A stretch of DNA of 64,000 nt from DASYLJ01 sp964432595 (GTDB taxonomy: Bacteria; Desulfobacterota; Binatia; DP-6). A model generated the notes under the pieces. The model searched no databases. It saw nothing but the letters and a program-made list of their open reading frames with translations, and was not told where the DNA came from. Numbering within the stretch: position 1 is the stretch's first letter; every line of letters starts with the position of its first letter. Both the position numbers and the translations under genes were made by a program. Positions 33,794 through 41,992 of the stretch are shown in pieces. The stretch spans positions 186,001 through 250,000 of the forward strand of contig CAYSOF010000005.1 in assembly GCA_964432595.1 (NCBI GenBank). Reading direction: 5' to 3'.

Positions 33794-34540
33794 ATGCGAC
33801 TGCACGCGATCACCTGCGGCTGGCTCACGTCCGCCCGCGGGCTCTTCCTGGAGGGCGCCGACGGCAGCATCCGCGTGCCGGTGCCGTGCTTCCTGATCGA
33901 GCACCCGCGCGGGCTCGTGCTGTTCGACACGGGCATGCATCCCGACAGCCGGACCGATCCGGCGGCGCGCCTGGGCGGCGCCGCACCGTTCTTCACCGTC
34001 GAGATGCAGGCGGCCGACGACGTCGGCGCGCAGGTGCGGGCCCTAGGCTTCGATCCCGCGCGCATCGACTGGCTCGTCAACTCCCACCTGCACTTCGATC
34101 ACGCGGGCGGCAACGCGCTCGTGCCGAACGCGCGGCTCGTCGTGCAACGTCGCGAGTGGGACGCCGCACACGACGCCGACGTCGCCGCGGCCAACGCCCT
34201 CAGCCGGATCGATTGGGACCACGGCCATGCGACGACGCTCGTCGACGGCGAGCACGATCTCTTCGGCGACGGTCGCATCGTGTGTCTGCCGACACACGGA
34301 CACACGCCGGGGCATCAGTCGCTGCGCGTGCGGCTCGACGGCGGCGACGTCGTGCTCACCAGCGACGCCTGCTACCTGCGCGAGACGCTCGACCGGCTGC
34401 ATCTGTCGCCCATCGTGCACGACCGCGAGCAGGCGCTCGCCAGTCTGCACGCGCTGCGACGGCTGCGCGAGGCCGGCGCCCGGATGATCTACGGGCACGA
34501 CCCCGAGCACTGGGGCACGGTGCCGGCGACGATGGCATGA
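33794..34540 (+). CDS. Metallo-beta-lactamase-fold hydrolase, lactonase-like, 248 aa
   Basis: HLHFDHAGG supplies the HxHxDH zinc ligands (His98, His100, Asp102, His103). Later HGHTPGHQS, TSDACYL (bridging Asp) and the C-terminal HDPEHW supply the remaining ligands, the pattern of N-acyl-homoserine-lactonase-type enzymes. Lactone hydrolysis, including quorum quenching or lactone catabolism, is a reasonable guess. The stop overlaps the acetyltransferase start (ATGA). Confidence 0.88.
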   Translation: MRLHAITCGWLTSARGLFLEGADGSIRVPVPCFLIEHPRGLVLFDTGMHPDSRTDPAARLGGAAPFFTVEMQAADDVGAQVRALGFDPARIDWLVNSHLHFDHAGGNALVPNARLVVQRREWDAAHDADVAAANALSRIDWDHGHATTLVDGEHDLFGDGRIVCLPTHGHTPGHQSLRVRLDGGDVVLTSDACYLRETLDRLHLSPIVHDREQALASLHALRRLREAGARMIYGHDPEHWGTVPATMA

Positions 34541-34953
34541 AGCTCGTCCGTGCCGACACGCCCGACCCGGCCGAGGTGCAGGACGTGCGGAGCCGACTCG
34601 AAGCGTGGAACGTCGTCGTCACGGGGCGCGCCGACTGGTGGGAGGTCGCGACGTTCCTGCGCGAGGACGACGGGACGATCCGTGGCGGCGTCCTCGGCGC
34701 GGTGTGGGCGGGATGGCTGCACGTGTCCATCCTCTGGGTAGACGAGCCGCTTCGCGGCCGGGGGTGGGGACGGCGGCTGCTGGAGGCCGTGGAAGCGGAC
34801 GCACGCCAGCGCGGCGTCGGGCAGGTCCACCTCGACACGTTCAGCTTCCAGGCGGGACCCGACTTCTACCGACACCTCGGCTACACCGTGTTCGGCGAGC
34901 TACCGGATCACCCCCGGGGCCACACCCACTACTTCCTGGCCAAACGACTCTGA
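34537..34953 (+). CDS. GNAT N-acetyltransferase, 138 aa
   Basis: The acetyl-CoA-binding motif LWVDEPLRGRGWGRRLLEAVEADARQRG (R/Q-x-x-G-x-G/A) and C-terminal DTFSFQAGPDFYRHLGY mark a GNAT enzyme. Substrate unknown. It is translationally coupled to the metallo-hydrolase gene, so the pair may modify or degrade the same small molecule. Confidence 0.9.
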   Translation: MKLVRADTPDPAEVQDVRSRLEAWNVVVTGRADWWEVATFLREDDGTIRGGVLGAVWAGWLHVSILWVDEPLRGRGWGRRLLEAVEADARQRGVGQVHLDTFSFQAGPDFYRHLGYTVFGELPDHPRGHTHYFLAKRL

Positions 34954-34985
34954 CTCGATCGTTCGACCACTTCGCGTCGGAGCGC

Positions 34986-35007
34986 GGCGCCGGCCCGGAC
35001 CGGCGCC
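34986..35007. terminator. Strong hairpin between convergent genes
   Basis: GGCGCCGG (34986-34993) and CCGGCGCC (35000-35007) form a perfect 8-bp GC stem with six-base loop, 33 bases after the acetyltransferase stop and 25 bases from the opposing gene's stop. A bidirectional terminator is likely, although there is no U-run. Confidence 0.45.
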
Positions 35008-35031
35008 ACGTCCTGGTACTTTCGGACGGGA

Positions 35032-35220
35032 TCAGCTCGCGTTCGCGCGACGGCGATTCAGCTTCGCTCCCTCGCGCTCGAGCCGCTCGGTCAGCGCCTT
35101 CACCACGAAGCCCATCACGGACTCGTCGGTGCGCACGCAGTGGAGCTTCAGCTCACGATGCAGGTCCTTCGGGATGCGGGTGGCGAGCTGCACCCATACC
35201 TCGTCGTTGTCGGTTGCCAT
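35032..35220 (-). CDS. Ribbon-helix-helix (CopG/Arc-like) DNA-binding protein, 62 aa
   Basis: Strand VWVQLATRIPKDLHRELKLHC, then helices ESVMGFVVKALTERLEREG, the RHH pattern. GAGG eight bases before ATG 35220 decides the start over GTG 35229. No partner toxin gene is adjacent on either side, so it may be a stand-alone repressor. The near-palindrome at 35246-35263 upstream is a likely self-operator. Confidence 0.82.
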   Translation of the reverse strand: MATDNDEVWVQLATRIPKDLHRELKLHCVRTDESVMGFVVKALTERLEREGAKLNRRRANAS

Positions 35221-35245
35221 GAAAAACACCTCGTCTCGGTTCTCC

Positions 35246-35263
35246 GGCTTGTAAGCTTATGCC
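35246..35263. promoter_or_regulatory. Imperfect palindrome upstream of RHH gene
   Basis: A core TAAGCTTA palindrome with GGC and GCC at the outer ends spans 18 bases, 26-43 bases before the RHH start at 35220. This is a suitable site for a ribbon-helix-helix dimer pair. Confidence 0.4.
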
Positions 35264-35353
35264 GGGTTGCTGAAGTCAGACGCCGTTCGCTTCAATCTAT
35301 TCATGAAGGGAGCGGCGGATGACTTCGAGCGTGCTAGTCGCCGTTCAGAGCGC

Positions 35354-35381
35354 TTGTCAGCCCGGTTGGGACGTTGATACG
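35354..35381 (+). promoter_or_regulatory. Possible promoter of the luciferase-like monooxygenase operon
   Basis: TTGTCA (35354-35359) and GATACG (35376-35381) are spaced 16 bp, only 11 bases before ATG 35393. No Shine-Dalgarno is visible, so the transcript may be nearly leaderless. Confidence 0.35.
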
Positions 35382-35392
35382 ACCCGACACCC

Positions 35393-36520
35393 ATGGAATT
35401 CGGACTCTTCGTGCAGGCACACGTCCCGCGCCACGAGATGGAGGCGGATCCCGAGAATGCCGAGCACTCGCGACTGATGCGCGAGCTCGAGCTCGCAATA
35501 GCCTGTGATCGCTTCAACTGGAAGTACGTCTGGTCCGTCGAACACCACTTTCTCGAGGAATACTCCCACATCTCCGCATCCGAGATCTTCCTGCCCTACG
35601 TCGCGGCCCGCACCCAGCGGCTGCACGTGGGCTCGGCGATCTACAACATCACGCCGCCGGTCAATCATCCCGCCCGGATCGCCGAGCGCGTCGCGATGCT
35701 CGACCACCTGAGCGAGGGGCGCTTCGAGTTCGGCACCGGCCGCGGCTCGTCGTCGACCGAGTTCAAGGGCTTCGGCATCCCCGACGGCGAGACGACGCGC
35801 GCCATGTACGACGAGTCGCTGCGCGAGATCCTGCGCATGTGGCGGGAGACCAACTACAGCTACGACGGCCGCTTCTTCACCATGCCGCAGCGGAACGTCC
35901 TCCCGAAGCCGTACACGAAGCCGCACCCGCCCATCTGGGTGGCCTGCGGCAGCCCCTCGACGTTCGAGAAGGCCGGCAAGCTCGGGCTCGGCGCGCTCTG
36001 CTTCAGCCTGGGCACGCCGAAGGACTTCGAGCCGCTCATCAAGATCTACAAGGACGCGATCAAGCATGCGGAGCCGGTCGGCGGGTTCGTCAACGACAAC
36101 GTCGCCTGCGTGACGGCCCTCGTATGCCTCGAGGACAAGCAGGAGGCGCGGCGGGTCGCGCTGGACATGGGCAGCGGCTACCACACCAGCCTCGTCTTCA
36201 AGTACCTCGACACGTTCCCGCGCCCGGCGGGCGTGCCCGAGTGGCCGGCGCTGATCCCCGATCCGACGCCCGCGCAGCTCGAGGAACGCATCGCGTCGGG
36301 CCAGCGTATCGTCGGCGACCCGGACGAATGTGCACAGGCCGTGCAGAAGTTCGTCGACGTGGGCTGCGACCAGATCATCTTCGGCGTGCTCGCGTCGTCG
36401 CAGCCGCAGGCCGTCGCGCTGCGCTCCGTCGAGCTGTTCGGGACGGAAGTGATCCCGCGCTTCGACAAAGACCCGGTGCACCGCACCACCCGCCTGCGGG
36501 AGAAGGCCGCACTGCGGTGA
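35393..36520 (+). CDS. Luciferase-like (LLM) flavin-dependent oxidoreductase, 375 aa
   Basis: A TIM-barrel flavin monooxygenase of the bacterial luciferase family: MEFGLFVQAHVPRHEME, WSVEHHFLEEY, GSAIYNITPPVNHPARIAERVAMLDHLSEGRFEFGTGRGSS-type segments (residues about 1-120), and a C-terminal PDECAQAVQKFVDVGCDQIIFG. Uses reduced FMN (or F420 in some groups) with O2. EHHF is characteristic of the alkanal-type subgroup. It is the first gene of a five-gene operon and overlaps the next by GTGA. Confidence 0.9.
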   Translation: MEFGLFVQAHVPRHEMEADPENAEHSRLMRELELAIACDRFNWKYVWSVEHHFLEEYSHISASEIFLPYVAARTQRLHVGSAIYNITPPVNHPARIAERVAMLDHLSEGRFEFGTGRGSSSTEFKGFGIPDGETTRAMYDESLREILRMWRETNYSYDGRFFTMPQRNVLPKPYTKPHPPIWVACGSPSTFEKAGKLGLGALCFSLGTPKDFEPLIKIYKDAIKHAEPVGGFVNDNVACVTALVCLEDKQEARRVALDMGSGYHTSLVFKYLDTFPRPAGVPEWPALIPDPTPAQLEERIASGQRIVGDPDECAQAVQKFVDVGCDQIIFGVLASSQPQAVALRSVELFGTEVIPRFDKDPVHRTTRLREKAALR

Positions 36521-37473
36521 CCGACGCCGTCCAGATCGTCCCCCCGGGGCGGTTCGAGGTCGGGCTCCAGCTGCCGGTGGCGGCGCAGAGCACGATGTTC
36601 GCGGCGCCCTGGGAGGCCGAGGCGGGCACGGTCGAGCTGGTGAAGGTGGCGAGGGCCTGCGACCGAGCGGGCTTCTTCTACGTCGCCGTCTGCGATCACG
36701 TCGCCGTGCCGCGCGAGTCGGCGAAGGCGATGTCGACCATCTGGTACGATCCGATCGCGACGATGGGCTTCCTCGCCGCCGCGACGAAGCGCGTACGACT
36801 GATGTCGTACGTCTGGGTCGCCGCCTACCGCCATCCCCTGATGACCGCCAAGTCGTTCATGACGCTCGATGCCCTGTCGGGCGGCCGCGTCATCCTCGGC
36901 GTCGGCGCCGGCCACCTGCAGGGCGAGTTCGCGACGCTCGGCGTCGAGTTCGAGAAGCGCGGCAGGCTGCTCGACGAAGCCATCGACCTCGTGACGAAGG
37001 CGTTCCTCGCCGAGTACCCCGAGCACGACGGACCGCGCTGGCCCGTCCGCGACATGGGGCTCCGCCCGCGGCCCGTCCAGCAGCCGCGGCCGCCGATCTG
37101 GGTGGGCGGGAACACGCCCGCCGCGTTGAAGCGCGCGGCGGTGCGCGGCGACGGCTGGCTGCCGCAGGGCACGTTCCGCGACCAGCTGCCCGGCCAGATC
37201 GCCACCATCCTGGAGCATCGCCGGAGGGTGCGCGGCGACCAGCCGATCGAAATCGGCGCGAACAGCGAGTGGCTGTACGTCGGCACGCCGTCGTTCGACC
37301 TCGGGCCCAACGCCCGCTCGGGGTCGCCGGAGTCCATCGCGGACTCGCTGCTCGCGCTGAAGGCCATGGGCGTCAACCACTGCGGGGTGCGGTTCCGCTC
37401 GCGGTCGTGCGACGAGCTCGTCGAGCAGATCGAGGCGTTCGCGACCCAGGTGGCGCCGCACCTGAACGGATAG
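36517..37473 (+). CDS. Second LLM flavin/F420-dependent oxidoreductase, 318 aa
   Basis: GTG start overlapping the previous TGA. Motifs YVAVCDHVAVP, YRHPLMTAKSFMTLDALSGG, LGVGAGHLQGEFATLGVEF and RPPIWVGGN are those of the TIGR03619-type F420-dependent LLM group, different from the first LLM gene. The two are therefore not simple duplicates, and one may depend on F420 instead of FMN. It is followed two bases later by an SDR gene. Confidence 0.9.
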   Translation: MTDAVQIVPPGRFEVGLQLPVAAQSTMFAAPWEAEAGTVELVKVARACDRAGFFYVAVCDHVAVPRESAKAMSTIWYDPIATMGFLAAATKRVRLMSYVWVAAYRHPLMTAKSFMTLDALSGGRVILGVGAGHLQGEFATLGVEFEKRGRLLDEAIDLVTKAFLAEYPEHDGPRWPVRDMGLRPRPVQQPRPPIWVGGNTPAALKRAAVRGDGWLPQGTFRDQLPGQIATILEHRRRVRGDQPIEIGANSEWLYVGTPSFDLGPNARSGSPESIADSLLALKAMGVNHCGVRFRSRSCDELVEQIEAFATQVAPHLNG

Positions 37474-37475
37474 GC

Positions 37476-38255
37476 ATGCTGCTCAAGGATCGCGTCGTCA
37501 TCGTCTCCGGCATCGGGCCCGGCATGGGCCGCGAGATCGCCCTCGCCTGCGCGCGCGAGGGTGCCGACGTCGTGCTGGCCGCGCGCACCCAGTCCGCGAT
37601 CGACGAGGTCGCCGCAGCGGTGCGGGCGAAGGGCCGCCGCGCGCTCGGCGTGCCGACCGACATCGCGAAGCCCGAGGACTGCAAGCGGCTGGCCGACGCC
37701 GCGCAGCAGGAGTTCGGCAAGATCGACGTGCTGGTGAACAACGCCTTCCAGAACCGGCCCACCGGCCCGTTCGCCGACGCCGATCTCGCCGACTGGCGCA
37801 AGATCTACGACGTCAACGTCTTCGGCGCGCTCCAGCTCACGCAGGACGTGGTGCGGCACATGCGACCGCGGAAGTCGGGCTCGATCGTGTTCATCAACAC
37901 CATGTCGATGCGGATCATCGAGCCGCAGGTCGGCGGCTACGCCTCGTCGAAGGGCGCGGTCATGACCGCGGCGCAGACGCTGGCGCGCGAGCTCGGCCCC
38001 GACGGCATCCGCGTCAACAGCGTCGTGCCCGGCTACATCTGGAGCGACAAGATGGAGGGCTACTTCCACTACCTGGCGAAGGCCGAGGGACGAACGTACC
38101 AGCAGGTGCACGACGACATCACCGGCCGCACGGCGCTGCGGCACATCCCCGACTCGGCGGAGATCGCCGACACGGTCGTGTTCTTCGCGTCGGACCTGTC
38201 CCGCGTCGTCACCGGCCAGGCGCTCGACGTCAACGGCGGCCACCACTTCCACTGA
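37476..38255 (+). CDS. Short-chain dehydrogenase/reductase, 259 aa
   Basis: Rossmann motif VIVSGIGPGMGREIAL (TGxxxGxG-like), NNAFQ, catalytic Ser region NTMSMRI, Tyr-x-x-x-Lys in GGYASSKGAV, and VNSVVPGYIWSD. A classical NAD(P)H-dependent alcohol/ketone oxidoreductase, with C-terminal GQALDVNGGHHFH. It starts two bases after the second LLM gene, so it likely handles the same substrate series. Confidence 0.93.
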   Translation: MLLKDRVVIVSGIGPGMGREIALACAREGADVVLAARTQSAIDEVAAAVRAKGRRALGVPTDIAKPEDCKRLADAAQQEFGKIDVLVNNAFQNRPTGPFADADLADWRKIYDVNVFGALQLTQDVVRHMRPRKSGSIVFINTMSMRIIEPQVGGYASSKGAVMTAAQTLARELGPDGIRVNSVVPGYIWSDKMEGYFHYLAKAEGRTYQQVHDDITGRTALRHIPDSAEIADTVVFFASDLSRVVTGQALDVNGGHHFH

Positions 38256-38256
38256 G

Positions 38257-38913
38257 ATGGCGGCGCTCACCGTCGACTGCTTCTGGTCGTTCCGCAGCCC
38301 GTACTCGTACCTGGCGACGCCGCGGATGGTGCGGATCGCCGCCGAGTGGGACGTCGACCTGCGCATCCGTCCCGTGCTGCCGATCGCCGTGCGCATCCCG
38401 GGCTTCTTCGACCGCGCGAACCCGCTCTGGCTGCCGTACCTGCTGCGCGACACGTTCCGATTGTCGCAGCAGTTGGGCATCCCGTACGGCCCGCCGCGTC
38501 CGGACCCGATCGTGCAGGACATGGCGACGCGTCAGGTCGCCGCCGAGCAGCCGTACATCTACCGGCTGTCGCGGCTCGGCGTGGAGGCGGCGGCGCGCGG
38601 GCGGGGGCTGCCGTTCATCGCCGAGGTGTCGCGCATCATCTGGGGGGGCGACGTCGACGGCTGGAACGAGGGCACGCACCTCGCCGACGCGACGGCACGT
38701 GCCGGGCTCGATCTGGCGGCGCTCGACGCGGCGATCGCCGCCGACCCCGCGCGCTACGACGCGGTCCTCGCCGAAAACCAGGCCGAGCTCGAGAGCGCCG
38801 GGCACTGGGGCGTGCCGACGTTCGTGTTCCAGGGCGAGCCGTTCTTCGGGCAGGACCGCATCGACACGCTGCTCTGGCGTCTCGGGCAGCACGGGCTCGC
38901 GCGACGCGGATGA
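38257..38913 (+). CDS. DsbA-fold 2-hydroxychromene-2-carboxylate isomerase-like protein, 218 aa
   Basis: FWSFRSPYSYLATPR is the Ser-containing start motif of GST-kappa/HCCA isomerases, and GVPTFVFQGEPFFGQDRIDTL the usual C-terminal end. The CxxC of oxidoreductases is absent. HCCA isomerase acts in naphthalene-type catabolism with glutathione; here the substrate is unknown, but an aromatic-ring role fits the LLM neighbours. It starts one base after the SDR stop. Confidence 0.88.
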   Translation: MAALTVDCFWSFRSPYSYLATPRMVRIAAEWDVDLRIRPVLPIAVRIPGFFDRANPLWLPYLLRDTFRLSQQLGIPYGPPRPDPIVQDMATRQVAAEQPYIYRLSRLGVEAAARGRGLPFIAEVSRIIWGGDVDGWNEGTHLADATARAGLDLAALDAAIAADPARYDAVLAENQAELESAGHWGVPTFVFQGEPFFGQDRIDTLLWRLGQHGLARRG

Positions 38914-39830
38914 CCAGCCCGCGGACCGTCGCCGTCACCGGCGCCACCGGATTCCTCGGGCGCTACATCGTCGACGTGCTGCTGCGGCGCGGGGTTCGCG
39001 TGATCGGCGTCGTGCGGAATCCCGATCGCGTGCCGGACCTCGCGGCGCGCGGCGTCGAGCTGCGCCGCGCGGACCTCGCCGAGCCCGACCGGCTCGCCGC
39101 CGGTTTCGCCGGAGCCGACGCGATCGTCTCGAACGCGGCGCTCTACGCGCTCGGCCGACTCGTCTCGTTTCGCGACCGCAACCACGACGAGCACCACCGC
39201 GCGAACATCGAGGGCACGCGGAACGTCGTCGAGGCCGCCGCGTCGGCGGGCGTGCGGCGGCTCGTTCACGTCTCGTCGGTGATCGTCTACCAGACGCCAC
39301 TGCCCGCGCGCTGCACCGAGGACCACCCGCTTCTCGCGGAGACGACGAAGCGCGGGCCCGCGAACGCCTACGCGCTCTCGAAGGCCGAAGCCGAGCGCGT
39401 CGTACAGCGGCTGTGCGAAGCGCACGGCATCCAGCTCACGATCGTCCGCCCCGGCGGCATCTACGGCGCATTCGACCCGAACTTCACCACGCTGCTCCGC
39501 CGCCTCCTCGCATTGCCGATCGCGCCGTTTCCGGCGTTGCTGCACACGCCGTTCGCGTACGGCGGCGACGTCGCGGAAGCGATCGCCCTCGCGCTGGAAA
39601 CGCCTGCGGCCGTAGGGCGCGCGTACAACATCGTCGGCGAGGATCGCTCCGCCTGGGAGCTCGCGAACGCCTGGGCGGCGGCCGGCGGACGCTCGCCCTG
39701 GATACGCATCCCGGTGCCCATTCCCGTCCGCGTCTCCTACGACGGCACGCGCGCGGCGCGGGAGCTGGGCTGGAAGAACCGCCCGCTGGCGGACGGCATG
39801 CGCGAGACGCTCGCCCTCGATCCACGCTGA
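38910..39830 (+). CDS. NAD-dependent epimerase/dehydratase-like extended SDR, 306 aa
   Basis: VAVTGATGFLGRYIVD (GxxGxxG), VHVSSVIVYQTPLP, YALSKAEAER (Tyr-x-x-x-Lys) and RPGGIYGAFDPNF. An extended SDR of the dihydroflavonol-reductase/3-beta-HSD-like type, using NAD(P)H on a ketone or sugar-like substrate. ATG overlaps the previous stop (ATGA). It is the last gene of the operon. Confidence 0.9.
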   Translation: MTSPRTVAVTGATGFLGRYIVDVLLRRGVRVIGVVRNPDRVPDLAARGVELRRADLAEPDRLAAGFAGADAIVSNAALYALGRLVSFRDRNHDEHHRANIEGTRNVVEAAASAGVRRLVHVSSVIVYQTPLPARCTEDHPLLAETTKRGPANAYALSKAEAERVVQRLCEAHGIQLTIVRPGGIYGAFDPNFTTLLRRLLALPIAPFPALLHTPFAYGGDVAEAIALALETPAAVGRAYNIVGEDRSAWELANAWAAAGGRSPWIRIPVPIPVRVSYDGTRAARELGWKNRPLADGMRETLALDPR

Positions 39831-39835
39831 AGCGA

Positions 39836-39858
39836 ATGCGAGGTTTACAAACTCGCAT
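39836..39858. promoter_or_regulatory. 23-bp hyphenated palindrome upstream of hydrolase
   Basis: ATGCGAG (39836-39842) and CTCGCAT (39852-39858) are perfectly inverted around nine bases and lie 42-64 bases before the ATG at 39900. TTTACA inside it may serve as a -35. Likely an operator; the regulator is not adjacent. Confidence 0.5.
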
Positions 39859-39899
39859 CGCGTGCGGTACCACCCCGTCGCGTCTTCGAGACCGTTCGC

Positions 39900-41066
39900 A
39901 TGCTCGATCTGGTTCTGCGATCCGTGCTGGCTCCCGGCGTCCTCGCCACGCGGTGGATGTTCCCCGCGACCGCGCCCGCGCTCGACGAGCTGCCGATACC
40001 GCGCCTCTCGTTCGGGCTCGCGGGGAAGATGCTCCTCGACGAGGCGTTCTTCCTCACCGAGGTGCTGTCGATGCATCTCGTCTCGCCCGGCGATCGCGTG
40101 CGGCTGCGCAGCGAGGTCGGCACCGCGATGGAGCTGTTCGCGGAGCGTGGCTGGATCGCGTCGCCGCAGACGTACCACCGTACGCCGGCGGCGCTCGACC
40201 CGACGGACCTCCGCCGCGCGCAGTCGCGCGGGCTGCGCTATCAGCATCTGCAGTACGACAGCGGCTACGAGCCCGACGCCGACGAGCCGGGACGCGACCG
40301 CTGGCTCGGCTACGCCCGCAACCGCACCGGCCACGCCTGGGTGCTCGAGCATCCGGGCGCGCCGCGGCCGTGGCTCGTCTGCGTGCACGGCTATCGGATG
40401 GGCGTACCGCTGGTCGACTTCACCGGCTTCCCGGCGACGTGGTTCCACCGCGAGCTCGGCCTGAACGTCGTCTTCCCCGTCCTGCCGCTGCACGGCCCGC
40501 GCACGCAGGGGCGTCGCACCGGCGACGGGTTCCTGTCGGGCGACTACCTCGACACGATCCATCTCCAGGCGCAGGCCGTGTGGGACGTCCGCCGCGTGCT
40601 CGCCTGGCTCCGCGACGAACGCGACGCGCCCGCCATCGGCCTCTACGGGCTCTCGCTGGGCGGCTTCACGGCGGCGCTCGTCGCCTCGATGGAGGACGAC
40701 CTGGCCTGTGTGATCGCCGGAATCCCCGCCACCAGCCATACCGGGCTGGCGCGCTGGAACGTGCCGCCCCTGATCCTCCGCCTGACCGAGCGCATGGGCC
40801 TGGCGTGGGATCACCTGGAGGAGCTCGTCCGCGTCGTCTCTCCCCTCGCGTTCGCGCCGCGGGTGCCGTGGGATCGCCGGTTCATGTTCGCCGGCACGGC
40901 CGATCGGCTCGTGCCGCCGCACGCGGTCCGCGATCTCTGGCGGCACTGGGACCGGCCGCGGCTCGACTGGTACGAGGGCGGCCACGTCTCGTTCGGGTGG
41001 GAGCCGACGGTCCGCGCCCTGCTGACCGACGCCCTCGAGCGCTCCGGGCTGACCGCCGGCGCCTGA
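39900..41066 (+). CDS. Alpha/beta hydrolase, 388 aa
   Basis: WLVCVHGYRMG gives the oxyanion motif, GLYGLSLGGFTAAL the Ser nucleophile (GLSLGG), FAGTADRLVPPHAV the acid, and YEGGHVSFGWEP the His. A 150-residue N-terminal region, including two weak hydrophobic stretches, precedes the fold and is not a signal peptide I trust. Substrate unknown; an esterase or thioesterase is possible. Alone in its transcript, under the 23-bp palindrome. Confidence 0.85.
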   Translation: MLDLVLRSVLAPGVLATRWMFPATAPALDELPIPRLSFGLAGKMLLDEAFFLTEVLSMHLVSPGDRVRLRSEVGTAMELFAERGWIASPQTYHRTPAALDPTDLRRAQSRGLRYQHLQYDSGYEPDADEPGRDRWLGYARNRTGHAWVLEHPGAPRPWLVCVHGYRMGVPLVDFTGFPATWFHRELGLNVVFPVLPLHGPRTQGRRTGDGFLSGDYLDTIHLQAQAVWDVRRVLAWLRDERDAPAIGLYGLSLGGFTAALVASMEDDLACVIAGIPATSHTGLARWNVPPLILRLTERMGLAWDHLEELVRVVSPLAFAPRVPWDRRFMFAGTADRLVPPHAVRDLWRHWDRPRLDWYEGGHVSFGWEPTVRALLTDALERSGLTAGA

Positions 41067-41334
41067 CACCCGATCATCATCCCGCCACCGCGTCATCGTA
41101 ACGGGCGGTCGCTAGGGTCGCTCCTTGCGAGATGACCCGCCCGCCGGTACCTATCTCCCCTGCGATTCGCGGCCCGGCCTTCCGGGCTGCCCTGTCCGCA
41201 GGCAGCAGGTTGGCTGCGGCGCGGGCAGGACGGACGTCGGAGGGTGCACCAGGACCGACCGGCGGGCGGCGGATGGCGGCACCGCTCTTGCTCCGCCGTG
41301 GAGCATGGGTGCGGGTGCCAGAGCGGAAACGGGG

Positions 41335-41904
41335 ATGCGGATGGTGATGGTGGCGGGGAGGCTCGGCCTCGAGGAGTACGTGGAGCCGCGCGTGCGTCGC
41401 GTGGTGGCGGATCGACTGGGAGTCGACGAGTCGGAGCTCGGCAGGGACGTGTCCCTGGCCGACGACCTCGCCGCCGACTCGCTCGACCTGTTGGAGGTGG
41501 CGATCTGCATCGAGTCGGCGCTCGGGATCGCCATCTCGGAGCGCCGCCTCGAGCTCGTGCGCACGATGGGCGACCTCGTCGACACGGTGGTGACCCTGGT
41601 CGCCGCCACGCGACAGATCGCGCCGGGCGCCGCGACCGAGGTGAGCATGCAGGTCGTGCCCGACGAGAGCATGCCGCAGCGGGCGATGGCCCGCAGCGGC
41701 CCGCTGACGCCGTACACCGCGCAGACGATCACCGACGACGTGCTCCGGGCCGGGCCCGGCGCGCGGCTCGAGGTGACCGTGCGCGGCGACGCGTCCGCGC
41801 GGGTGCTGGCACGGGTCCGCAGCTTCTTCGGGGGGCTGGCGGCGCGCGGGATCGCCGTGAGCGTCCGCCCCGACCCGGCGGCTGCACGCAGCCGCGCGGC
41901 GTAG
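41335..41904 (+). CDS. Acyl carrier protein with C-terminal extension, 189 aa
   Basis: Residues about 10-90 are an ACP: VSLADDLAADSLDLLEVAICIE, with phosphopantetheine Ser49 in DSLD. Residues about 115-185 are an extra domain (ITDDVLRAGPGARLEVTVRGDAS, VRSFFGGLAARGIAV) not part of ordinary ACPs. No synthase or transferase gene lies beside it, so it may load a substrate for an orphan pathway. Start among ATG 41335, 41341 and 41347 is uncertain. The 268 bases before it hold no gene I can support. Confidence 0.78.
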   Translation: MRMVMVAGRLGLEEYVEPRVRRVVADRLGVDESELGRDVSLADDLAADSLDLLEVAICIESALGIAISERRLELVRTMGDLVDTVVTLVAATRQIAPGAATEVSMQVVPDESMPQRAMARSGPLTPYTAQTITDDVLRAGPGARLEVTVRGDASARVLARVRSFFGGLAARGIAVSVRPDPAAARSRAA

Positions 41905-41992
41905 CCCCCGGCGACCGTCGTATCCATCCGCTCGCGCGTGGAACGCCGTTCCCGCCCGTGGAACGCCCGCGGTCCGGGAGGGCATTCCACGC

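Noticed and set aside
29929..34953. Plus-strand open frame of 1674 codons ending in the acetyltransferase
   Set aside because: Only the last 138 residues are a protein (GNAT). The upstream part is antisense of several minus-strand genes.
35032..35220. Toxin-antitoxin pair
   Set aside because: The ribbon-helix-helix gene has no toxin gene within the adjoining intergenic spaces; both neighbours are unrelated enzymes.
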